The notes under the pieces are model-generated. The model worked only from the letters and a program-made list of their open reading frames with translations, did no database searches and was not told the origin of the DNA. A DNA stretch of 30,378 bases from Bacteroidales bacterium (GTDB lineage Bacteria; Bacteroidota; Bacteroidia; Bacteroidales; UBA4181). The stretch's first letter is position 1. Every line of letters starts with the position of its first letter. The translations under genes and the position numbers were made by a program. This document shows, one piece after another, positions 14,538-24,400 of the stretch. The stretch lies in assembly GCA_031264715.1 (NCBI GenBank), contig JAISDP010000267.1, positions 1-30,378 on the forward strand, in the 5' to 3' direction.

Positions 14538-15806
14538 TTAACTTTTAATTTTTAATGATGGGGGAATTTCAGGACGCGTCATTTTCCACAGGATAACCAC
14601 TGCTATCAGGTGTAATGCACCCATCACCAGGAAAAGATTGGCAACTCCCACTGATCCGATCCATTGCCCGACATAATAATTGAAAACCGCTCCTCCAACT
14701 GCGCCGAATCCGGCTGTAATCCCTACTACGCTTGCTACATTCTTTACAGGGAATGATTCGGCGATGACTACATTGACGGTAAACAGCCAACTAAGGCAAA
14801 CTACGGCAACGATGCTGAATACGGCCAAAACGTATGCAGCGCTGTGAAGATGGGGCGTAAGGATACACAAGGGGGCAAAAAGAGCTACAACGGTCATCAT
14901 CAATTTGCGGGAACGGAGGGACGACATTCCTTTCTTTACCATATGGTCGGACCAGGCAGAAGTGAGAATACCCCCCGAAGCCCCCACAAAGAAAGGTATC
15001 CAACCTACCCATCCCACCTGGGTGAGCGTCAAGCCGGACTCTTCCTGCAAGTAGCCGGGCAGCCAGAAAAGGCAAAAATACCATACCGGATCGCTGATGA
15101 ACCGGATCAATAACACGCCCCAGAGACTGCGGGTCGCCCACAATTGCCTCCAACCGAAAGCCTTGACATCGCTTTTGTTTGCCTGGTTCTCGAGCAGCGT
15201 TTCTTTCATGAGCGCTTCGGGCGGATCGTTGTAAATCCACCACCATGCAATACCAACGACAAGACCAAATACGCCGGCAATGACAAAAATATCATGCCAG
15301 GGGAATATGGTGGAAAGCCAGGCGATGAGAATAGGAGCGATAACCGTACCGATAGAACCGCCTGCAGCACAGATACTGTTGACCGTTGCCCTTTGCTTTC
15401 CCGCAAACCAGACTGTAACAGCCACAATTTGTCCTGCAAAAATGGTTGGCTCGGCCAAACCCAAAAGACCCCTGAAAAACGCGAACTGACCCACATTTGT
15501 CGATAATCCGCCACCAATACAGGCAATAGACCATCCGATGATACCAAAAAACATGACCCGTTTGGGACCGAATTTGTCGACCAGCCAGCCCGATATGGGG
15601 TACATGACGGCATAACAAATCATGAAAATGTTGACAACAAGGGCATATCCATCGTCGCCCAACTCGAATGCCTGTTTGATGGTCGGTTTAAGAATGGATA
15701 ATAATTGCCGGTCCAGGTAATTACAAACAATGGCTACGAAGATGGTAACAACGAAGAACCAACGTCTTTTTTGCGGATCTTTCAGGAATGACATACGCTT
15801 TATCAA
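14538..15806 (-). CDS. MFS transporter, anion:cation symporter (ExuT-like) type
   Basis: A 422-residue, 12-helix carrier of the ACS family, which moves organic anions such as hexuronates, galactonate or tartrate with protons. The hallmark NYLDRQLLSILKP (29-41) in helix 1 and GWLVDKFGPKRVMF in loop 2-3 are typical, as is GLLGLAEPTIFAGQ. A start at Met5 (MSFLKD) is an alternative. The region upstream has a TAnnTTTG-type box, so this gene probably opens a three-gene unit with the FAD oxidoreductase and EEP enzyme. Within this region it is the third MFS family represented; an acidic substrate such as glycerate or an aldonate is a guess only. Confidence 0.87.
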   Translation of the reverse strand: MIKRMSFLKDPQKRRWFFVVTIFVAIVCNYLDRQLLSILKPTIKQAFELGDDGYALVVNIFMICYAVMYPISGWLVDKFGPKRVMFFGIIGWSIACIGGGLSTNVGQFAFFRGLLGLAEPTIFAGQIVAVTVWFAGKQRATVNSICAAGGSIGTVIAPILIAWLSTIFPWHDIFVIAGVFGLVVGIAWWWIYNDPPEALMKETLLENQANKSDVKAFGWRQLWATRSLWGVLLIRFISDPVWYFCLFWLPGYLQEESGLTLTQVGWVGWIPFFVGASGGILTSAWSDHMVKKGMSSLRSRKLMMTVVALFAPLCILTPHLHSAAYVLAVFSIVAVVCLSWLFTVNVVIAESFPVKNVASVVGITAGFGAVGGAVFNYYVGQWIGSVGVANLFLVMGALHLIAVVILWKMTRPEIPPSLKIKS

Positions 15807-15852
15807 TAATATCCGTTGCTTTGGGTCATAAATAAACCGAAATTTACAGAGC

Positions 15853-15860
15853 CAAAAATA
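15853..15860 (-). promoter_or_regulatory. Candidate -7 box before the ACS transporter
   Basis: On the minus strand 15860-15853 reads TATTTTTG, an exact TAnnTTTG match, 47 bases ahead of the ATG at 15806 and just downstream of the terminator-like hairpin of the preceding operon. No convincing -33 TTTG lies at the expected spacing and the stretch is AT-rich, so the match may be by chance. Confidence 0.35.
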
Positions 15861-15881
15861 ATAAATTTTCGAAACAGAATC

Positions 15882-15916
15882 GAAATAAAACCAAATTAAT
15901 TAGAAAATTAATTTGG
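15882..15916 (-). terminator. Terminator-like hairpin at the end of the Sus operon
   Basis: A perfect inverted repeat, CCAAATTAATT (15891-15901) and AATTAATTTGG (15906-15916) with a four-base loop, spans the stop codon of the phosphoesterase gene. On the minus strand the stem is followed by TTTTATTT. The stem is AT-rich but 11 pairs long. Its position, between an operon end and the next candidate promoter, supports termination. Confidence 0.5.
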
Positions 15917-17479
15917 ATATGCTTCTGCAGTAGTCAGGTTATGGATCAGTTCGCTTTGTTTGTAAACTGTACCAAACCGGTCGGTAGCACGGATTTCAAT
16001 GACTTTTGCATCCTGATTCTTCAAGGTATGCACATAGGCGTGTTTGTTGCTGCCGCTCCCGGTTGCGCCGTAATTGGCAGGGATGCGGTTCAGGACGCCA
16101 ACATGGTATCCGGCAGCAAACGCATCGATGAGTGTGCCCAATTTCGTTAAGTTCCCTGCTTTTACGCCATCTTCGTATGCTTCGATCACCCAGCCGGAAT
16201 CGACATTCCAGATGTTGGCAACGATTTTGCCACTCTGGTTGTACGAAAATTCCCCGTATTGCCCGCCGAATTTGGTATCTCCCAGGTGTAGCCTGATCTG
16301 GAAGTCCCTGTTGTACTTTGTCGGCTTGTAGTACCAATTGGTCAGTTCCGTTCCCTTCACATCGTACACGGCATACCCGTTGGGAGAGCCGTCACAGTTG
16401 ACCGTTGATTTCCACCATGCGCCACATGCAGCGGCATGGATATGCTCATACACTGTCATTGGGCTCGTGATCATGAAATTTTCGTTATAGTGCGTATGTC
16501 CGCACATGAGGTGCACCTTGCCGAAATCTTTCAAAACATTGAAGAACGCTTCCCTGTTCTTGAAACTTGCCGAGTTGCGGATCGGGATATGGTAATAGAT
16601 GATGATCAGCTTATCTTTCGCGACATGGCTCAAGTCCTGCCTTAACCATTCGATCTGACGGTCTTCGAGCCCGGCGGAATAATTCGTATTATTGGCATAC
16701 ACCACATCATCCAGGCATACAAAGTGGACATTGCCCCGGTTGAATGAATAATCCAGCGGCCCGTACACGGCGCAGAAGGCATCTGCATTGCGCGGAGTAG
16801 AGGCGTTACCGCCGGTTTTGTCGTGATTCCCGATGGTGGCAAAGAACGGCATATCCGTAGAGCCGGTCAACGCCCTCATCCGTGTGAAAAATTCCGGATG
16901 GTCGCCCGTCATGTCGCCCATCACCAAGCCGTAACAGGGCTTGGCGGAACCGTCGACAAATGCTTTCAAGTCAGGCAGGGTTTCATTCTGGTAGCGGGTT
17001 ACATCTGCTTCCGCCGCTACCTGCGGGTCGCCAATGCACAGCAAAGTAAATTCCGTTTCCGCCGCCGGCAGTTTTGTCAGTGTAAAATTGTACCGTTTGC
17101 TGTTGTTGTCGAGCGGGGTATAGAATGTGGCCGAGTTGACGGTTTTGTTGAGCGGACTTACTTCGTATTCGGCAGGGGTGGAGTAAAATACGTATTTTGC
17201 CTGTGCGTCCTTTTTCATCCGGTAAATACCTTTTTCATCGGTAACCACGCACTGGAAGCCATCGCTCACCACCACACCGGCAACCGGCTTGCTATCCGTA
17301 TCGATGATGGATCCGTACAGGTCGATCCCCGGATCCGGAGTTATTGCCGGATGCTGCGGCTGGGAGCCACTGTTGTCGTCACCGTCGCCTTCCGACTTTT
17401 TGCAATCCATAAAGGGGATGGTTAATAAACCGATCCCGACATATATACCCGATTTGATAAATATACGTCTGTTGGTCAT
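15908..17479 (-). CDS. Surface-type lipoprotein calcineurin-like phosphoesterase
   Basis: A 523-residue protein with a lipoprotein signal ending at Cys26 (FMDCKKSEGDGDD). The acidic residues just after the cysteine resemble the Bacteroidetes lipoprotein export signal, so surface exposure is likely; the N-terminus also has R-R-x-F-I-K. Domains: a beta-sandwich like MetallophosN/carboxypeptidase-regulatory (about 53-135), the metallophosphoesterase core with GDPQ (Asp151), GDMTGD (Asp189), GNHD (217-220), YYHIPI and CGHTH, then a C-terminal MetallophosC-like domain (about 365-523). It is the last gene of the SusCD operon, separated from the lipoprotein gene by a strong hairpin. It probably trims a phosphate ester or diester captured by the SusCD pair; the substrate is unknown. 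Confidence 0.9.
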   Translation of the reverse strand: MTNRRIFIKSGIYVGIGLLTIPFMDCKKSEGDGDDNSGSQPQHPAITPDPGIDLYGSIIDTDSKPVAGVVVSDGFQCVVTDEKGIYRMKKDAQAKYVFYSTPAEYEVSPLNKTVNSATFYTPLDNNSKRYNFTLTKLPAAETEFTLLCIGDPQVAAEADVTRYQNETLPDLKAFVDGSAKPCYGLVMGDMTGDHPEFFTRMRALTGSTDMPFFATIGNHDKTGGNASTPRNADAFCAVYGPLDYSFNRGNVHFVCLDDVVYANNTNYSAGLEDRQIEWLRQDLSHVAKDKLIIIYYHIPIRNSASFKNREAFFNVLKDFGKVHLMCGHTHYNENFMITSPMTVYEHIHAAACGAWWKSTVNCDGSPNGYAVYDVKGTELTNWYYKPTKYNRDFQIRLHLGDTKFGGQYGEFSYNQSGKIVANIWNVDSGWVIEAYEDGVKAGNLTKLGTLIDAFAAGYHVGVLNRIPANYGATGSGSNKHAYVHTLKNQDAKVIEIRATDRFGTVYKQSELIHNLTTAEAYPN

Positions 17480-17498
17480 GGTTTAATTTTATTTAAAG

Positions 17499-17536
17499 AG
17501 AAGCAGATTAACAAAAAGTTTTGTTAATCTGCTTCT
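17499..17536 (-). promoter_or_regulatory. 18-bp perfect-stem hairpin inside the Sus operon
   Basis: AGAAGCAGATTAACAAAA (17499-17516) pairs perfectly with 17519-17536 across a two-base loop. The hairpin begins 11 bases after the stop of the BACON lipoprotein gene and ends 19 bases before the ATG of the phosphoesterase gene. On the minus strand it is followed by TTTAAATAAAATT. It could be a partial terminator reducing expression of the last gene, or a barrier protecting upstream mRNA from 3' exonucleases. Confidence 0.7.
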
Positions 17537-17547
17537 TATGATTATGA

Positions 17548-19662
17548 CTAATGGACAATCATCACCGGGCCATTTGTTCCGGCTGCGGTCAGATCGGTTT
17601 CGATATCCGACAATTGAGCCGGACGGTTCAAACCGTACTGTTCCAGATAATTCTTTGGTTCGAGCAGGTACACCGTTTTGGGTTCCCGTGGCTTGATCCA
17701 GCTATTGTCAGCTCCCAACTCGCCTGCGAACTTGATGAAAGCGCTGCAATCGCGTCCATTGGCGACACCGCTTGCCAAGCTACAAGGGATGCCCATGGTC
17801 AGCTCCGGCTGTCCGCCCAACAGGAATGTTGTATTGCCCCCTTGCCCAAAATAAGGCTGGGAGGAACCATTCGACAGGTCTACAGGACTGTATAAGTCAT
17901 TCAACGGCACAGTGTATCCTATTCCGTTTGCAGTATAGTTGGCAGCGCCGGTAGATGATTGTCCAAAGAAAATAAGATCCATGGGAACTGTATTTTCATC
18001 TACTTCTGTCCCCTCGTACACGGCAATGCCGTCGACTCCAAAAGCGCCCGGAAACGTTGTACCGGGATTGGGCGAATTGCTCAACAAATTGGAATTGTTA
18101 CCGCCGGTAGCATTACCAAAGCCATCACCGGCTTCAGTGATGTAGGCCTTTGTCCGTATCCATTTGGCATCTTTGATGCTAATGATCCCTCCCGTCGTTT
18201 GTGCAGTTCCACCATTTTGGGACGCCCACGCGGGTATTTCAATCGGATGTCCTGTCCACACCTTATCCTTAACCGATCCGTCATATGATGACGCTGTCGT
18301 ATTGCCTGCATTTGAGGAATATCCATTCAAAGCCCCGGCTTTTCCACCTATGTAGAAAAATTCACCTCGTGATACGGCGCCTTCCGTCAGGTTGAACTTG
18401 TAGGTTCTGTTTCCTCCTTCTGCCCAGCCTTTGGCAGTAGGCGTCTGCACATTGGTGTTCTTGCATATTACCACCGAATATGGAGTTGCAGAGAAATCAA
18501 TATCTTCTACTGCCATCAGTTGAACATATTCGTATCCGTCACCATGCATATTGGTATTTTCATTGGGATTATACCAGACTACAGACATTGATGTGTTGCA
18601 ATCATTTCCGCGGGGATCGGTCATTGCACCGGTAACAAGAATGGTTCCCGGATAATATTTCTTTCCGTCACTGATCACCTGTAATACCGGATGTCCTAAC
18701 GGTTGCCCGGGATATATGATATCAAAGACGGCTTCGCCTGCCATATAGGGAATACCTGTAATAGGTATGGAAATCGTACCGGTTGAGGCAGTGATTTCTA
18801 CCGGATAATCTGTCACGCCAATGATTCCTGAAACACCGGTTACACCGACGGACACGGTAAACCTGATACCTTCTTCGCCCTGCGAATACGGAATATCCAA
18901 TGTAAGTCCCGAAATCCTCCTGGTAGCGGTAAGCACATTCAACGATGAAAATGCGGGCGTACCTAATACAACATTTAGCGGCGGATATACAACAGCGTCT
19001 ATGCCTGGTATTTTCACATCAGGGTGTATTGTTGTATAAGAAGTGCTGATGGCAAGGGTGGCCGTTCCGTTTGCCGAAGGTTTTCCGGAAAGCGGAACTT
19101 CAAATCTTCCTGATTTTCCGGAAAGCGTCACAGGATAATTACTTACAGGGTTAATGCCTGTTGCCGCCGCACCGCTTACAGCTACGGATACTGTAAACTG
19201 TTCGTCACCCATTGCACCGGAATAAGGTATGCTTAAATTAACGCCGGAAATATCCACGTTTTGCTGCAATACACCACCTGTTATTGCGGGAGCGCCGAAT
19301 GTAGCCACCGGCCCTATTTTTTGGTGCACATTGATGTATATCTCCTTGCCGGCAGCATTAATGGCAATCTTTCCGTCCCGGTCCCGTCCTCCGTTAAGGG
19401 CCACGGCTACAGTCACCTTTTCGTACCTGTCGCCATCTCCCGTACCTGATCCGGGACTAAGCGTGATCCAGTCGCTCCCGCCGTTACTCACCGTCCATGC
19501 ACCATTGGTACGGACAGTAAATGTTTGGGAAGACGCAGCGTAATCAAAGGTAAGGGCATCCGTATCCCTTAACACAAAAGGGTCATCGTCGTTTTTACAT
19601 GTTAATCCCGAAATCACAACCAACAGGATCAACAAGGCTTGATATATTTTGAATGATTTCAT
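17548..19662 (-). CDS. BACON-domain lipoprotein of the Sus operon (unknown ligand)
   Basis: About 704 residues from the chosen start at 19662 (MKSFKIYQ), which gives a proper lipoprotein signal with Cys22 (ISGLTCKNDDDP). An in-frame ATG nine codons upstream is less likely. The acidic tail after the cysteine suggests surface export. Residues about 30-118 form a BACON-like domain (TFTVRTNGAWTVSN, WITLSPGSGTGDG). Two copies of a roughly 100-residue beta domain follow, each with L-x-IPYS, FTVSV-x-V-x-G and YPV blocks. The last 350 residues form an unrecognised beta-rich region (YEYVQLMAVEDIDFSATPYS) faintly like a lamin-tail fold. Placed directly behind SusD, it fills the position of the SusE/SusF-like surface binding protein, probably presenting ligand to SusCD. 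Ligand unknown. Confidence 0.82.
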   Translation of the reverse strand: MKSFKIYQALLILLVVISGLTCKNDDDPFVLRDTDALTFDYAASSQTFTVRTNGAWTVSNGGSDWITLSPGSGTGDGDRYEKVTVAVALNGGRDRDGKIAINAAGKEIYINVHQKIGPVATFGAPAITGGVLQQNVDISGVNLSIPYSGAMGDEQFTVSVAVSGAAATGINPVSNYPVTLSGKSGRFEVPLSGKPSANGTATLAISTSYTTIHPDVKIPGIDAVVYPPLNVVLGTPAFSSLNVLTATRRISGLTLDIPYSQGEEGIRFTVSVGVTGVSGIIGVTDYPVEITASTGTISIPITGIPYMAGEAVFDIIYPGQPLGHPVLQVISDGKKYYPGTILVTGAMTDPRGNDCNTSMSVVWYNPNENTNMHGDGYEYVQLMAVEDIDFSATPYSVVICKNTNVQTPTAKGWAEGGNRTYKFNLTEGAVSRGEFFYIGGKAGALNGYSSNAGNTTASSYDGSVKDKVWTGHPIEIPAWASQNGGTAQTTGGIISIKDAKWIRTKAYITEAGDGFGNATGGNNSNLLSNSPNPGTTFPGAFGVDGIAVYEGTEVDENTVPMDLIFFGQSSTGAANYTANGIGYTVPLNDLYSPVDLSNGSSQPYFGQGGNTTFLLGGQPELTMGIPCSLASGVANGRDCSAFIKFAGELGADNSWIKPREPKTVYLLEPKNYLEQYGLNRPAQLSDIETDLTAAGTNGPVMIVH

Positions 19663-19697
19663 TTTTGAATGATTTATTACATGAAACAAATTTATTG

Positions 19698-21458
19698 TTA
19701 TTGCCAGCCCGGGTTTTGGCCCAATGCAGGATTCATCTGTAAAGCGGAGGCAGGTATTGGCCTGAGATACTTTTTATCCAGCCACGACCGGCCAAGATTA
19801 TAGTTGTACATCAGGTAGCCCGAATTGCCTTCGGAAAGCTTGTAGGTTGTGCCGAGAACCACACGGGTACTCGAAGCGCTGCCCGTGTCGGAAACAGTCA
19901 GGTCAATGGCGCCGTCTCCATTGAGGTCGTAATCCTTATCCTTTTCGGCAATATAGATACCCTGCCAGTCCTGCGCAAGAAGCTCTCCCAATTTCCAACG
20001 CATGATGTCGTCATAACGCACCTGCTCGCTGGCCATTTCGATGCTCCGCTCACGGCGCACCTCCAGAATCCATTTATCAGTGGTTTGGTTGCGGTAATAC
20101 GCAGCCAGGTAAGGATCATAAACAGCCGGCACATTGCCGTTGACGCCGGCTCTTTCACGAAGGGGACGAATGGTTTTATTCCATACCGTTTCGTCCATTT
20201 CGCCCATTTCAGCCTTTGCTTCGGCATATGTAAGGAGCGCCTCGGCAAAACGCAGTAATGGCAATGAGTTCGCCGAGGTGGATTTACCGACATGCACATC
20301 GTCGTCAATGATCCATTTGATCAACTGGTAACCGCTCAGCCAAACATCCGGCGCTACTTTCTTCAGCGTTCCGTTTACCTTACGCTGGTAGTCGGGTGAA
20401 ATAACGGTCTGTTGCAGGCGATTATCGCGGTCTTTGAATTCATCGCCGAACGACATGGTTTGATAACCGGTTTTATCGGTAAATCGCGAACCGTCCAGCA
20501 TCAAATACTGGTCAACAAATTGCTTGGTGAGCGACCAACTGGAACCGGCCGAAGCCGACAGGGTGTACCATGTGAGGTTATGCATCCGCAGATCGGTTTT
20601 GTAGGCGACTCCCAATATCACCTCGGTTTGACTCAAATTATCGCTGTTGAAGAGCGAGCGGTACTGGGTCTTTACATCACCGCCGGTCACTAATTTATAA
20701 GGGCTTTCGTTCATCAGTACCTCGCAAGCGTTCATGGCCTCGCGCAGGAACTTTTCGGCGGAAGATGCCAGGTTAAGCTCTGTATGATATTTCCGGTAAG
20801 TACCTTCGAACAGGCAGACGCGCGCTTTGAACGCCAGCGCCACCCAGCGGGTGATGCGTGTGGAAGATATAACCACCTTGGCATCCGTGGAGCAGTAAGT
20901 GGAAGCAAAATTCAGGTCTTCCAGCACTTTATCCATTACAAACTCCCGCGAATCCCTCGGCTTATACAGCGCTGCCGTGTCGGCTATATCCAGTTCGTGG
21001 TCGTACCAGGGTACATTACCAAAAGTACGCACCATATCATAATAAAAATATGCACGCCAGAAACGTCCTACACCTTCATAATGATTGTATACTTCCGCCG
21101 ACACATTACTTTTTCCTTTGGCAATATTATCCAGGAACCAGTTGGCATCGCGCAGCTGCGCCCACTTTCCGGTATTCCCGCCACTCCAGCCTCCCTGATC
21201 TTCCGGACGCCATGAGTTGCCAATCAGGAAAGTAGTAGACCCGCGGGTAACAACATTGTCGGCATACTGGTCGGCATACGCGGTACCGATGGCATCAGGC
21301 AGATACCGCTGCAAGAAACCGTTGACATATATTTCCATGTCTTTTTCAGAATACAGGAATTCTTCCGAACTTAAATTATTTTCAGGATAGACTATTAGAA
21401 AATCCGAGCAGGAATACAACATCACTGCACTTGTTAATATGACGAATAATTTTTTCAT
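19698..21458 (-). CDS. SusD/RagB-family outer-membrane lipoprotein
   Basis: 586 residues from the ATG at 21458, which starts MKKLFVILTSAVMLYSCSDF with lipobox Cys17. The frame is open further upstream but that part overlaps susC and is not credible. SusD family features include the N-terminal segment PENNLSSEEFLYSEKDMEIYVNGF, the helical TPR-like region with GVGRFWRAYFYYDMVRTFG, and the C-terminal RPIPASALQMNPALGQNPGW ending. It forms the lid of a SusC transporter and binds the substrate at the cell surface. It begins 11 bases after susC and ends 35 bases before the BACON lipoprotein start. The binding specificity cannot be read from sequence; the operon carries no glycoside hydrolase, only a phosphoesterase. 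Confidence 0.95.
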   Translation of the reverse strand: MKKLFVILTSAVMLYSCSDFLIVYPENNLSSEEFLYSEKDMEIYVNGFLQRYLPDAIGTAYADQYADNVVTRGSTTFLIGNSWRPEDQGGWSGGNTGKWAQLRDANWFLDNIAKGKSNVSAEVYNHYEGVGRFWRAYFYYDMVRTFGNVPWYDHELDIADTAALYKPRDSREFVMDKVLEDLNFASTYCSTDAKVVISSTRITRWVALAFKARVCLFEGTYRKYHTELNLASSAEKFLREAMNACEVLMNESPYKLVTGGDVKTQYRSLFNSDNLSQTEVILGVAYKTDLRMHNLTWYTLSASAGSSWSLTKQFVDQYLMLDGSRFTDKTGYQTMSFGDEFKDRDNRLQQTVISPDYQRKVNGTLKKVAPDVWLSGYQLIKWIIDDDVHVGKSTSANSLPLLRFAEALLTYAEAKAEMGEMDETVWNKTIRPLRERAGVNGNVPAVYDPYLAAYYRNQTTDKWILEVRRERSIEMASEQVRYDDIMRWKLGELLAQDWQGIYIAEKDKDYDLNGDGAIDLTVSDTGSASSTRVVLGTTYKLSEGNSGYLMYNYNLGRSWLDKKYLRPIPASALQMNPALGQNPGWQ

Positions 21459-21469
21459 TGTATAAACAC

Positions 21470-24400
21470 TTAAAAAGTTACATTGATACCAAAAGTATAG
21501 GTTGCCTGCATCGGGTAACCATATCCGTCGCCATCGCTTCCGGCAGTGGAGCGGAAATCGCTGTCGCCGGCATTGATCAGTTCCGGGTCGAAATTCCGGG
21601 TAACCTTGAACAGGGGCGACCACGTATACAAGTTATCTCCCGCCAGGTATACCCTCAAATCCGAAACATGCAGGAAATCGCATATTTTACGGCTGAAAGA
21701 ATAATCCAGTTGCAGGTTTTTCAACCGCACATAAGCTACGTTTTGCAGGTAGCGGTCATTAACCGTAGACATTGAGCGGTTGGCGCTGGATGCCAGGTAT
21801 GCCCTGTATCGGGGCCAGTAGGCATCGTAATTCTGATTCTCTTCCGACCATACATTGTCTCCGGTATGCATTTTCAACATATAACTGTACGGACGATTGT
21901 ACTGTCCCCAGAAAAATGCCGATTCGGTGTGCGGATACCAGTTCCGTTTACCAATACCCTGTATAAAAGCGCTGATACCAAACCCGTTCCAGTTGGCGCT
22001 CATATTAAAACCGAAACTGTACCTGACAGTTGTATTACCAATAATCTTCCGGTCGCCAGGATCATCTTTCGTATTGGAGCCATTATTAATTTTTCCATCT
22101 TCATTCAGGTCGGCGTACTTCAAATCGCCCGGTCTCAGGATATTGGTAGTGGAAACCCTGATGGCCGATTGATCGGCATGTCCGTTGATTTCATTTTGAT
22201 CGTGGAAAAGTCCATCAACATGATATCCCCACATTTCACCGATTTTCATTCCCTTGTAATAAGAAGCGGTTTGGCCGGTACCCAGATTATTATTGATGTT
22301 GTAGTATTTGGTTATCCATGAACGGTTGTCCCAAACCATTCCTTTCACACTATAGTTAAACGGTTTGCCGGCCACATTGAACTGATCGCGCCATTGCAGG
22401 GATAATTCCCAGCCGGTAGTTTTCAAATCGGCGTTATTACCCGCCGGCGAAGCTGCTCCAAAAACAGCAGGCACATCCGGTCCCAATGTAAACATATTGG
22501 TTGTATTACGCCGGTAATAGTCGGCAACAAAAGTCAACCTGTTCTTTAAAATATCTATATCCAGGCCTGCGTCATAAGTTGTACTAGTCTCCCATGTCAG
22601 GGACAGGGGTATATTTGCAGGAGCATAAGTGTATGCCTGTAGTCCATCCCCGATAATGGCAGTACTTTTGCTACTCATCGGCATTAGCAAAATATATTTG
22701 AACGGATCTATATTCCCATTGCCCAGACTGCCGGCAGAGAACCGGACTTTGAAGTTATCCAGCCAGCTTTTGGAAAAATCCATGAACCCCTCTTCCGATA
22801 AACGCCAGGCCACGGAAGCCGACGGGAAAAATCCCCATTGCTGACCCGACGGGAATTTGGAAGAACCGTCATAGCGTCCGCTCACTTCAACCAGGTAACG
22901 ATCTTTAAAATTATAATTGATCCTGTACAGAACGCCCATATATGCCCATTCCGAACCGGTCTGTCCAGCCGTATAATAATCACCGTCCATTAATGCAAAA
23001 GACGGTTTTTGGGGATAAATCAGACCTCTGCGGTATGTTTGGACATTTTTGGTGTATTTGTGTTCAATATTCCACCCTGCCAAAATATTCAATCGATGAG
23101 CATCATTACTGAATTTTGGAATATAGTTGGCCGTGATATTGGATGAATAATACTCGTTATTGTACGACCAATGTTCCAGTGAACTGAATGTATTCCGCGT
23201 TTTTTTGATGGTGGGTCCGGTGTAATAGTCATACATGTTTTCTACTCTATCCCTTTCCGAATGGTTATAATAGTAAGAGAAATCTCCTTTGAAAATCAAC
23301 TCTTCAACAGGCGTAAAAGTCAAGGTAGTGGTGTTTTTCAGATCTAACTTGTTATTATGTTGATAAGAAGTACCTTCCACAAAACCTGCCCAGCCCACGT
23401 ACACTGCCGCCTCGGTCCATGTTCCGTCCGGATTCCTGGGCAAGGTCATCGGGTATCCCTGATGTTCCAACTGGCGCGTAATCAGTTGCCGGTCGTACAT
23501 TACCATCGGCTGGTGGATGCTGCGTTTCAGGAAATCCGTATTATTATCGATAGTTATATATTTATTCAGCTGGATAGAACCTTTGGCCCGGAAGTTATAT
23601 TGCGTATAATCTTCATTGCCTGCCGAATAAATCCCATCCTGGTTGAAGTACCTGCCCGACACATAATACCTTGCACGTTCATTGCCTCCCGAAACACTCA
23701 AATTGTGTTCGGTGGAGATATTATAATCCTTGTAAATAACATCTAACCAGTCGGTATTTCCAAAATACTCATATTCGCCGCTGCCGTTTACCCTTACCTT
23801 TTCGAAAGTAGGATCGGAATTGCGTTTCACCAACTCATTATACCAGTCGTCATTGTATTTAAACACATTGTTGATACTGGTAGGCGCATTACTTTCCTGC
23901 CCCATAAATGATTTATACCAGCCATCGGTCCACTCCAGCCCGTTGGTGACGCGTTCGGGTTCGAATATCCGCCGGTGCATGGAAACACTCCCGTTGTAAT
24001 TCACCTTGGGTTTACCTTTTTCGGCAGCTTTGGTAGTAACCAATATGACGCCAAATGCTCCCTTGGCGCCGTAGATAGCAGCGGAAGAAGCATCTTTGAG
24101 CACCGAAATACTTGCAATATCGGCAGGGTTGACAGTTGTCAAATCACCGTGAGCCTCCACACCGTCAATCAGGATCAGGGCGCTACCACCGGATCCGATA
24201 CTGCCGGTTCCCCGGAGATTAATAGAAGCGCCGCGCGAAGGTTTACCGTCGGACATCGTAATGTTCAAACCGGGCATCATTCCCTGCAATGAGCGGGAAA
24301 TATTCATATTTGCCTTTTCAGCCAGCGCCCTGCCCCCAATTTGATCCACGGCACCTACCAGATCACGCCGCTTAACGGTACCATAGCCAATTACTACTAC

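Noticed and set aside
19663..19689. Upstream ATG of the BACON lipoprotein
   Set aside because: It adds nine residues ahead of an otherwise normal lipoprotein signal; the ATG at 19662 fits better.
21459..21623. N-terminal extension of the SusD protein into susC
   Set aside because: The extra 55 residues overlap the susC 3' end and lack any signal; the ATG at 21458 gives a correct lipoprotein signal.
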